A DNA stretch of 64,000 nt, taken from Typha latifolia. Lineage: Eukaryota; Streptophyta; Magnoliopsida; Poales; Typhaceae. A program made the translations under genes and the position numbers. Location of the stretch: assembly GCA_019914945.1 (NCBI GenBank), contig CM034104.1:7938501-8002500 (forward strand), given 5' to 3'. Positions 34,083 to 42,970 of the stretch are shown piece after piece (positions within the stretch are counted from its first letter, which is position 1; every line of letters starts with the position of its first letter). The notes beneath the pieces were generated by a model. It was not told the DNA's origin, made no database searches, and saw nothing but the letters and a program-made list of their open reading frames with translations.

Positions 34083-34816
34083 TGGTACGATCCTTCCTCG
34101 GCTATAGGCTCTGATACCAGCTTGATACGAACCCTCTTTTGGTGCTATGGCCCTGATACCAGATTGTTACGATCTTGCACGGAACTTTGAGATCAGATCC
34201 CGAAATATCCTACCGTTGGATCGCTGTGAAATTTTGATATGATGTAGGCCCGGAAAAGAGCTTTCCAACGGATCTAGTTTGAGGCGAATCGGAGTTGGGG
34301 ATCTCGAGATATAGTTCGTTTAGTGGACGAACGTCAGGATACTCTGTTTTTGGATTCCGTGGATGAAGGCACGAAATCCTGGGTAATGGTGGATTGTGGA
34401 GGGCCGGTGTTGATGGGGTGGCACCGGTGTAAAAGTGATGGTGGAAGGGTTATGGATGATGGAAAGGTTAGAGATAGCGATGGATAAATTGGAAGAAGGG
34501 GGAGAAGAGGGCCACTCCTAAGGGACTAGGGTGATTGGCCTGTCGAGGAGATTAGAAGCGGCGTCGGGGAGATTGAGGGAACGGGAGCGAAGAAGATGAA
34601 GGAGGCAAGGCAAACTCAATTCTCAATATTCAATTCCTAATTTTGGTTGCCCTACACATACTTTTATAGGCTAACCAACAACTCAATCTTATCCTAAAAC
34701 ACAATCTTATCCTAAAACTCAATCTTATCCTAAAACACAATCTTATCCTAAAACTCAATCTTATCCTAAGGTAAATCCAAACTCGAGACGACGTCGGTGA
34801 AGTCCGAATCGTATCA
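34083..34816 (-). repeat. Array LTR aL3 (734 bp)
   Basis: Same ends and internalised PBS units as aL4, with five 18-bp repeats. Internal sequence abuts both sides: the polypurine-type GGAAGCGTGGTGGAT at 34817 and the PBS at 34068-34079. Confidence 0.85.
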
Positions 34817-34884
34817 ATCCACCACGCTTCCGCAACCTTGTCCTCAAGGTTTGAAATTTGGGAAGCGATCTTTGCACCTTGACT

Positions 34885-35217
34885 CTATCTCCTCCATGGT
34901 ATGATCTTCGCTTTGGTTCTCCACAAATCTGAAGATATAAGAGATGTTGGTGCCGAGAAGGAGGCGAGTTCACTTGTATCTGGTTGGCGCGAAAGAGCAT
35001 CGCCCGCTCTATTCTCAATCCCCTTTTTGTAGACTAATTCATAGTCATACCCAAGGAGTTTAGTAACCCACCTTTGTTGGGCTGGGGTGTGCACACGTTG
35101 CTCCATGAAGTAGGGCAAGCTACGCTGGTCCGTGCGGATAGTAAACCTTTGGCCAATCAAGTAGGGTCGCCATTTGGTGACGGCATGTAGAATTGCTAGC
35201 ATTTCGATCCGCCACAA
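34885..35217 (-). pseudogene. Array unit 3: RNase H placed after integrase
   Basis: It reads MLAILHAVTKWRPYLIGQ, IRTDQRSLPYFMEQ and [19 protein letters not shown], then ALSRQP and a second SELASFSAPT. In canonical Ty3/gypsy elements this domain precedes integrase; here it follows it, in another frame. The joint shares GAAATGCT with both parents. After about 34920 a short integrase C-terminal tail (MEEIESRCKDRFPNF-type) leads to the 3' LTR. Confidence 0.75.
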
Positions 35218-35229
35218 AGCATCGCAAGT

Positions 35230-35960
35230 ATTGCTCTAGTCCACGATTCACCACCTCGGTTTGGCCATCCGTCTCGGGGTGATAAGCTGAACTAAGATTG
35301 ATTTGAGTCCCTTGCAATCTGAAGAACTCGGACCAAAACTCACTTATGAAGATGCGATCCCTGGTCGACACGATCGTCCTAGGCATCCCATGCAAGCGTG
35401 CCACTTCCCGAACAAAATTTCAGCAACCCTTTTTGCTGAAAACGGGTGAGACAATGTTATGAAATGTGCATACTTGCTCGGTCTATCCACCACAACAAAC
35501 ACCACCGATTGTCCTCGAACTTCCGGCAGCCCCTCGATGAAGTCCATGGAGATATCCTCCCAAATACGCTCCGGTATCGGTAGTGGTTGCGGTAGCCCGC
35601 TAGGCTTGAGTGCCTCCGATTTGGCTCGTTGGCAGATTTGACATTCACGCACATACTTCTTCACGTCCGTCTTCATCCCGGTCCAAGTACAGTTTTGGGC
35701 CAGCCGCTTGTAAGTACGTAATACCCTTCATGACCTGCTATAGGAGTATCATGGAAGTGTGCCATCAATAGCCTCCGTAGCTCTTCGTTTGGGTACCTTG
35801 ATTCGCCCGTGCTCTAGTACTAACCCATTGCGCTCCTCGTGCTCGGGGTTGCTTGAGGGGTTCGCTCTCAACTCCTCCATGAGTCGGACCAGATCACTAT
35901 CCTCTCGCACCGGCTCTTCGTAGATCTGAAAAGAAAGGAAAAGTGGGTGCCGAGAAAGAA
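35230..35960 (-). pseudogene. Array unit 3: integrase zinc finger and core
   Basis: Frames here read EELRANPSSNPEHEERNGLV, the HHCC zinc finger (HFHDTPIAGHEGVL, then CQICQRAK), and the core with SMDFIEGLPEVRGQSVVFVV, the first aspartate in VVVDRPSKYAHF, a disturbed second-aspartate region near 35360, and the third acidic residue in TDGQTEVVNRGLEQYL. Several single-base indels split it. The integrase C-terminal half is absent: at about 35225 the text changes to RNase H. Confidence 0.75.
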
Positions 35961-36985
35961 GCGAGCTCCCTTTCTTTTGAAAGTTCAAGCAGCGGTTTAC
36001 TTCCATCCAACAACACTCTCTGACCATCTCTCCAAAAGGTCAATGTGAGGCTTATAAAATCAAAGGTCACGGGCCCCAAGCTCCGAAGCCATTGGGTCCC
36101 TAAAACAATATCGGCACCTTGCAAGGCCAATGGATAAAGATCCAATGTGAAAGTTTGGCCTTGCACCTTCAATTCTGCACCTCCACAAATAGAATCTGCT
36201 CGCAAGGTGGTGCCATCTCCAATCGTCACATCGAACCCTTCCGTGGGTTCCGACTCGAGCCCAATCTTCCTAAGGAGCCTCTTGTCAATGAAGTTGTGGG
36301 TGGACCCGGTGTCAATCAAGATTCTCACTGTGGTCTTCTTGACTACTCCGTTCACCCGCAATGTCTTTGGCGCCGCCGTCCCCGAATAGGCGTGGAGGGA
36401 GATTTCAGCTATAACGTCCTCCACGTTTTGCTCCTCAACTTCTTCTCCTTGTCTAACCGGCGGAGGATGCACCATGAAGGGTTGATGATCCCTCCTTCGG
36501 TTTAGATCAACTCGCCGTGGTTCCGGATCGTATCGGCCCGCCCATGGATCTTGATCTCCAATGTGGTCTCCATGGTGATTCGCTCGTCGGATGGGTTCAC
36601 CTGCAACTGGTCCTGGTGTAACCATCCTTGCTTGCCTCTGCCCATAGGGTGGTGGTAGCAGCGGCTCTTGTGGTTGCAAAGGCTGAACCGGTGAGGATTG
36701 ATTCAAGGGGGTGGACTCGCGTCGTGGGGTCGATGGTGCCTTCCCGTTAGACATTGCTTCCCTTGGCGCCCGTAGTTCTCGCATCATCTCCATCATCATC
36801 TGGTGGTTGATGGCCATCTGCTCTGAAATAGACCCCAACATGGATAGAACGCTAGGCTCTTCCGTATTCCGATTAGATCGGATGGTTCCGCGGGTGGAAG
36901 TCCCCGCAATCGTCTCTTCCTCCTCTATTGGGAGAATCTCTTCTTCATCATCACGCCGTGCAGCCATGGATCTGGTGGTCGTCAT
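35897..36985 (-). CDS. Array unit 3: Gag N-terminus fused to protease, 362-codon open frame
   Basis: It starts MTTTRSMAARRDDEEEILPI 27 bp after the PBS. The N-terminal acidic and proline-rich gag part (residues 1-190) is followed directly by the protease region: AEISLHAYSG, active site ILIDTGSTHNFIDKRLL (about residue 225, DTG intact), then GADIVLGTQWLRSLGPVTFD. The capsid core and CCHC zinc knuckles of a normal gag are missing. The frame ends soon after ERELASFSAPTFPFF, a sequence that normally sits between RNase H and integrase. It is the only unit with this frame unbroken. Whether it is translated is unknown. Confidence 0.75.
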   Translation of the reverse strand: MTTTRSMAARRDDEEEILPIEEEETIAGTSTRGTIRSNRNTEEPSVLSMLGSISEQMAINHQMMMEMMRELRAPREAMSNGKAPSTPRRESTPLNQSSPVQPLQPQEPLLPPPYGQRQARMVTPGPVAGEPIRRANHHGDHIGDQDPWAGRYDPEPRRVDLNRRRDHQPFMVHPPPVRQGEEVEEQNVEDVIAEISLHAYSGTAAPKTLRVNGVVKKTTVRILIDTGSTHNFIDKRLLRKIGLESEPTEGFDVTIGDGTTLRADSICGGAELKVQGQTFTLDLYPLALQGADIVLGTQWLRSLGPVTFDFISLTLTFWRDGQRVLLDGSKPLLELSKERELASFSAPTFPFFSDLRRAGARG

Positions 36986-37026
36986 TGGAAGCGCTTGTCC
37001 GAGGAACGGTGGCTCTGATACCAGAT

Positions 37027-37781
37027 TGGTACGATCCTTCCTCGGCTATAGGCTCTGATACCAGCTTGATACGAACCCTCTTTTGGTGCTATGGCCCTGA
37101 TACCAGATTGTTACGATCTTGCACGGAACTTTGAGATCAGATCCCGAAATATCCTACCGTTGGATCGCTGTGAAATTTTGATATGATGTAGGCCCGGAAA
37201 AGAGCTTTCCAACGGATCTAGTTTGAGGCGAATCGGAGTTGGGGATCTCGAGATATAGTTCGTTTAGTGGACGAACGTCAGGATACTCTGTTTTTGGATT
37301 CCGTGGATGAAGGCACGAAATCCTGGGTAATGGTGGATTGTGGAGGGCCGGTGTTGATGGGGTGGCACCGGTGTAAAAGTGATGGTGGAAGGGTTATGGA
37401 TGATGGAAAGGTTAGAGATAGCGATGGATAAATTGGAAGAAGGGGGAGAAGAGGGCCACTCCTAAGGGACTAGGGTGATTGGCCCGTCGAGGAGATTAGA
37501 AGCGGCGTCGCCGGGGAGATTGAGGGAACGGGAGCGAAGAAGATGAAGGAGGCAAGGCAAACTCAATTCTCAATATTCCATTCCCAATTTTGGTTGCCCT
37601 ACACATACTTTTATAGGCTAACCAACAACTCAATCTTATCCTAAAACACAATCTTATCCTAAAACTCAATCTTATCCTAAAACACAATCTTATCCTAAAA
37701 CTCAATCTTATCCTAAAACTCAATCTTATCCTAAAATAAATCCAAACTCGAGACGACGTCGGTGAAGTCCGAATCGTATCA
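37027..37781 (-). repeat. Array LTR aL4 (755 bp)
   Basis: It starts TGATACGATTCGGACTTCAC (minus) and ends GGATCGTACCA at 37027, next to the PBS at 37012-37023. Earlier LTR-like ends lie inside at 37067 and 37109, each followed by a PBS-like word. It has six copies of an 18-bp repeat (TTAGGATAAGATTGWGTT), one more than the other array LTRs, which accounts for most of the extra length. Confidence 0.85.
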
Positions 37782-39909
37782 AAACACGTGCATGGCATGA
37801 GCCCACATGGCACGTGTGTAGCACCTGACTATTTGGTTAGATACTAACAATCAAATAAACCTGTAGCAACATCATAATTTTATCCACAACCTCTAAATTA
37901 AGAATAATTCAAGTCTAACTGTCAACAGCATACAAATAACCCTACATGGGCCCTACACAGGCCACAACACATCATCAAGAGCTTTTCACAACTATATATA
38001 CACAATAGTAGTATATACATAATTATACAAGTACAATGTCACATGCTAAAATATAAGACAAGGATACAGATACACTTTGGAGGATGTCCACTAGTACATC
38101 GGATAAGATAACTTATCTGGCATATAACACTAACCCCACTCTACTCCACACTCACCGGTAAGACCTCTAAGGGAGTATCCTACTTCTCTCGTTCACCTGG
38201 GTTTTTGGAAAGGAGAAAAAAAGAGAGTCATGAGCTAAAGGCTCAGTGAATAGACCTTACCCCGAATCAGTGATGCCAAATAGAGAGTAAATCAAGTACT
38301 GGATAATATGAATCAGAAAGAGTATCATGTCATGAATGAGTAAATGAATGTGTTATCAAGAATACATAAATGAAATATAGATAACATGTCAAAACTGATA
38401 AGAATACATAATCCTCGACAATGAATAAACAGGTCACCGCGTCATATGATCCTCATAACTCTCTCTCAAATATGATATATGATGCATGCCGACCATGACA
38501 ATGCTATGATATCAAATGCAATCATATGTAATGTATATTGACCACTTAATAATCAGGTATGTCAGATAATAATGAAATCATATGTTTTTCTCAACATCAC
38601 GATCATCACCAACATCTCGGTATAATATCATCATACTAGACCGCTGTGCAATACCCGGTACCCGGTCTCAACATCAAGTCCAAAGGCTCAGAGCATACTC
38701 CGCCACCCGCAATATTATCTCTAATATAACCATACCCCGCCACCCGCTAGGGTATCAACATCCATCCAGACCGAGCACCTATATACTTGATAGAAACCTC
38801 GTGAGGATAACTCGCCACATATGCCCTAGCGAACGGCATGCGTCCGAATGTCTGCTGCGCACACAGACTAACGACCTCAGACGTAAGGCCAATAGGATCG
38901 CGATTATGTCGAGCGATCAATCATCTCCTGGCACGCCCTGACCCTCGCGCCCACTCGGGTATCTTCACGCTTTCTATCAAATATCCTATCAATCATATTT
39001 CATGCTTTCCTTCGAAATGACAGAGCAAATGCATATATCCAGTACGATAACAAGTCAATGCATAACATAAATTTAGGTGAAATAGGAATCAAGAGAAAAT
39101 GATGCAATGTAGTCTCCAACTATATCGTCAACACATGCATACTCATGCTAATCTATTACATGCATACTCATACTACAGATCAACTCGGTAAACAATCATA
39201 ATAGTAAAATTATCTCTGATCATCTCTATATATATCACCAATGTACTCATATTCTAAATCAGCATAATCGAATGAATGATAAAATATGCTCGACTATAAT
39301 CATCTCTAGATAAAATCATATAATCATGCTGGAGGCCAAAACATGCATGTACATAAATATATAATATAGCCTAATTTGAGAAAGGCGTCTAAGGGATAAG
39401 ACTACTCACACCACTGAAATACCAAACCACCACTCGTTCACGCTGCTACGATAACGATCAGGCCTCAATAGCTAGGTCCACAGGGTCTTGAACAGGGGGG
39501 TCGGGATCTGAAATTATTTATAACAAATATGTCAGTCTTTCTATTAATTAAAATTAACCCGACAAAAGAATAGTTTCTTATTGTAATTATGTACTCTTCA
39601 TTTCTATATTTGTTTTTGTTATTTATTAATCATAATTATATTATTTAATTGTGTATTTAGAATATATTTTATCTGTCTATTATTCTCTTTGATAATTAGG
39701 AAAATAAGAATTAAGTTACTGCAATTAATTATGTAAGAATATACATACATAACCCTAATATTTACTATTACCTACTTAGGATTAAAATAATAATTTATAT
39801 TGCAGGTATTTTGCTAAACATGATATAATTAGAATTATATACTAACTATAATACAATTATATTTAATTTGTATAACTTAAATACACTAAATTAACTAAGC
39901 TAAACTAAT

Positions 39910-39914
<5 letters not shown>

Positions 39915-39984
<70 letters not shown>
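39915..39984. repeat. (AT)n microsatellite, about 70 bp
   Basis: Uninterrupted AT dinucleotides within long LTR L3. Confidence 0.9.
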
Positions 39985-39988
<4 letters not shown>

Positions 39989-40298
39989 GTATATAGTGCT
40001 GGGCTCAGCCTAGCACCTTGCACAGCAAGACGTTGGGCCGAGCCCAGCGCCTAGCGCTGCAAGGGCACTGGGACGAGCCTAGCACCCTTTGCAGAGTGCA
40101 GCCAGGGAGAGAAGGGAAGAAGGAGGAGGAGAGGAAGAAGAAAGAGAAGAAGAAGAAGGAGAAGAAGAAGAAAGAAGAAGAAGAAGAAGGGCCATGGGGG
40201 AGGGGTGCGGCCACTAATGGCCACTCAGCGGCTGGCCTCTCGTGGAGGGCTCAATCCTCCAACGGTCTGAGAGAAAGCCGACAAGGAGAGAAAGAGAG

Positions 40299-40300
<2 letters not shown>

Positions 40301-40334
<34 letters not shown>

Positions 40335-40404
40335 AGGGAAGCTCACCAACGTTAGTGGATGTGGTGGCGGCAGCGGGTAGAGAGAGAGAGAGAGAGAGAG
40401 AGAA
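40301..40404. repeat. GA microsatellites in L3
   Basis: GAGAGA runs at about 40301-40331 and 40381-40404. The same GA blocks occur in the other L3 copies near 20.6-20.8 kb and 62.9-63.3 kb. Confidence 0.85.
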
Positions 40405-40769
40405 ACGGTGGGGAGGGGGCTGCGGCGGCGGCGGCAAGGGCCCACCGCGCCAGCTGGCTCGGCCAGGTTGGCCGGGCCGGCGCTTGGGGCGCGTGGCGCC
40501 CATCTCCACTGCCACTGCATGGCACGAGTTGTCGTGCCATGCAGTGCAGATTTTTTTTTTAAACTTGGGCTTGAGTTATTACATTTACAATGTACGTGTC
40601 GAAGATAAATGAAAAGACTAATAAATTCAAATGTCTAATTTTATTATGTATAAATCCTAATTTTATTAATAATATGGTTGAGAAAAATTTAATTAATTAC
40701 CATTTATGTAGGTAACAGAACTTTTTTTCTTAAAAAAAAACAGACTAATAATAAATTAGTCTAGGGTTA

Positions 40770-41100
40770 ATGGTTGGGCTTGGCTCAAGGCCTAGTATGC
40801 TTAAGTGAGATAGAGTGGGCTGTTGATCTACCTGCAACCCACAAGACTAGAGGTAGTGGGCTGGGCTCAAGAGTCCAATCCACTAGAGTGAGGAGGTGGG
40901 CTGCAGGCCTATTGCAGCCCACTAGATTCTAAGGTGTGCTGGACTGGACTCAAGAGCCTAGTCCAGTAAGGTGAGATGGTGGGCTGCGGGCCTACCGTGG
41001 CCCACAAGACCCAAGAGGTGACGAGGTGAGCTGTGGACCTACCGCAGCCCACCAAAATCTAAGGTGGTGGACTGGGCTCTAGAGCCCAGTCCACCGAGGC
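40770..41100. repeat. Degenerate ~80-bp tandem repeat rich in GTGGGCTG and GCAGCCCAC
   Basis: About four units carry GGGCTGGGCTCAAGAGTCC and GGGCTGCGGGCCTACC variants and form local inverted pairs (GGGCTGC...GCAGCCC). They lie in the right half of L4, downstream of its TATA box. Confidence 0.65.
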
Positions 41101-42440
41101 CTTAGGAAATGGCTCGGGGGCGTGGGCTGCGGCCCACCCCCACAGTGCAGATGGGAGTGCGGTGGGGGTTGACCCAACCCCCATCCCTTCTCCTCATTCT
41201 CCTTCTTAGAGAAGAAAAAAAAATAGAGGAGAAGAAGAAGTTTGAGAAGAACAGTGGTGCTGCTGCCGGTGATCCCTGTCGCCGGTAGCCTAGCACCCTC
41301 GGCTCCCCAAGTCGACGAGATCACAAGTGAACTTGAACCATCGGCCAGTGGCCGATGGTGAGAGTTGAGGAACTCCATGGTCGGCGGCCATGGAGCTTCC
41401 AAGTGCAGTGAAAGATAAGCTCGAAGCCCTCGTCTCGAGTACCCACCTCTTCCATGTGAAGAGGTGAGTCAGTCGAGGCTGACGAGTGAGGACACCACCG
41501 CCGGTGATGGCAGCTTGTGCCAAAGAAACCTGGCGTTGGGAGGCGACATGGCATCTTCTCCCTCGCGCCCCGTGGGTACTCAATTTGGGTACCCACAGCA
41601 AGGGGTTGAAGCGGGGAAACTTCCCGGACCGGTGGGTTGTCGACTTGAGGTCGCTGGCCGACAAATTTCTCCGGTGAAGGCAGACATAAATAAATCCTAA
41701 TTACACATGATTAACTAGGCTATTTTCAAATTAAACTAAAGAGGGGATGGAGGCTAACCTGAGGATCGAGATGAGGGGGTTTTGGTTGGCTGCTGGCGCT
41801 CTGGTGACTCGCTATCCGCGACGGGGACTTCGGCGGCTTAGAAGAGAAAAGAGAGAAGGGAAGAGCGAGGAAGAGGAAATGTGAAAGAAGGGAACTCGAG
41901 GGGAAGGAGTGGAGTTTAAATAGAGAAGAGGCAGAGAGGGCAACAGAGTGGAGTTAACTCCACTCCAGTGTACTTCTCTCCCACCTCTCGCAACTGACTG
42001 CGAGAGGTGGGGGAGGAGGAAGAAGGAGTCAGTGCACGCGCCGAGCGCGTGCGCTGCGGTTAGAGTGCACGCGCATGGCGTGTGCGCTAAATTTTTTTTT
42101 AAAACACGAGTGTTACACAGAAAGAGAGAGAGAGAGGAAGGAAGGGGGTTAGTCTAATCAATCAAGCATGCCTGATCTGGTGCGCAGCACAGTATAAGTA
42201 GGTGGTTACCTATGACTCGGTCAACCTAACCCAAGTGGTTAGGTTCGACTCAAACTAATACATGACTCCAAATCAAATAACATGACCCATAGGATCTAAA
42301 CTAAAATACAATGAATAATAAGCAAATGCAATGCAAAAAGCAAATAGCTAAAGAATAGGGGGAAATATGAATAACTCCTCCAATGGGCGTTGAACCCAAT
42401 GTGAACCACCCCCTCTTGATTAGCTAGCCGAACCGTATCA

Positions 42441-42970
42441 AATCCATTAGAACCTCAACTTCCGAGGCTATCACCCACAAAAATATCACAATTTTCTTAC
42501 GTCTAGATTGACCTAGATGTAGCTTGTAACATTGGCATTAGAGTCGATGTTCTTCGTACAATAGTTATCACGCGATTTAAGATGAAGGAGTGATGATGGA
42601 GGACTAGGAACTCATCTCCATTCCTGTGAGAGATTCTTCGTTGCCCCCTCCACTACCAGCAATCGTCGATGATGAGCCGCCTGCATGGGCAAAGGCATGT
42701 TTTAAAGCATCCGCTGAGAAAAGCATTGAGAGAATGGAAAAAGGCTATTCAAGCATTGGTGGCAGCCCTCTTGACTCAACATAGCCACCCTGCGTTGCCA
42801 ACTCCAAAGACCAGGGGGGAAACTGGCTAGCTGCAGCCATCAATACCAAGTCGTGAGGGAGGGGATGAGCCAATCCAGACCATGGCCTTAACCCCTCCTT
42901 CGACAACGGTGGAGACCCCTCCGGCCTTGTAAACCTCCTAGATGCTGTTGCCATGCCGGAGTCACCCACA
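42441..42970 (+). pseudogene. Gag remnant of another LTR element (plus), left part
   Basis: A PBS-like TTGGCATTAGAGTCG (about 42531) is followed by a broken frame with VMMEDXELISIPVRDSSLPP and AWAKACFKASAEKSIERM, typical of the acidic, coiled start of plant gypsy Gag. It is cut at about 42970 by the gypsy-2B element and seems to resume at 50970 (DPAPTNTELRVALSLVPASE). The element family is not identified. Confidence 0.45.

Larger units (their letters stand above)
27400..37781 (-). mobile_element. Tandem array of a deleted gypsy element: LTR-internal repeated three times plus a partial unit
   Basis: One TSD pair, AAACA, at 27395-27399 and 37782-37786, flanks the whole 10.4 kb. Order on the minus strand: LTR aL4 (37027-37781), internal (34817-37026), aL3 (34083-34816), internal (31868-34082), aL2 (31135-31867), internal (28922-31134), aL1 (28189-28921), partial gag (27598-28188), LTR end fragment aL0 (27400-27597). 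Period is 2946-2965 bp and units are near identical. The three complete internal regions have the same rearranged gag-PR-IN-RNase H content. Confidence 0.85.
27379..40583 (-). repeat. Long solo LTR L3 copy 2 (2.8 kb, split), inserted in L4
   Basis: Perfect TSDs TTTAC at 27374-27378 and 40584-40588. On the plus strand it begins TATGACACCC, aligning with TGTAACACCC of other copies with two transitions, and ends GAGTTATTACA. Without the nested array it is 27379-27399 plus 37787-40583. It holds a 70-bp (AT)n run, GA microsatellites, and the sequence around 38150-38260 (ACCGGTAAGACCTC, GCTAAAGGCTCAGTG) usual in long plant gypsy LTRs. No internal region remains. Confidence 0.75.
25924..42117 (-). 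repeat. Long LTR L4 (about 3.0 kb, split), inserted in L5
   Basis: The 5' end on the minus strand is TGTAACACTCGTGTTTTAAA at 42117 and the 3' end is TGGGTGTTTCA at 25924. Flanks GAGAA (25919-25923) and CAGAA (42118-42122) match 4 of 5. Removing the inner insertion leaves 25924-27378 plus 40589-42117, about 2984 bp. A TATA box (CTATTTAAACTCC, about 41915) is followed by a GC-rich leader. It is probably a solo LTR. Confidence 0.5.
25499..42440 (-). repeat. Gypsy-2A LTR (L5), outermost shell of a four-level nest
   Basis: The 3' end of the LTR is at 25499 (TGATAGGGCT on the plus strand) beside the PBS. Its 5' end appears to be at 42440 (complement TGATACGGTTCGGCTAGC). The two halves, 25499-25923 and 42118-42440, total about 750 bp, the size of related LTRs (755 bp at 50215-50969). 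The split is by L4. The sequence just right of 42440 resembles a polypurine/3'-internal end, so this LTR may have been shared by tandem elements. Confidence 0.5.

Noticed and set aside
27400..37781. An autonomous or virus-like intact element in the array
   Set aside because: RT is absent in every unit, gag lacks its capsid core, and only one unit has an unbroken gag-protease frame.
42745..42969. Minus-strand open frame at 42.8 kb as a gene
   Set aside because: It is the shadow of the plus-strand gag remnant and has no recognisable content.
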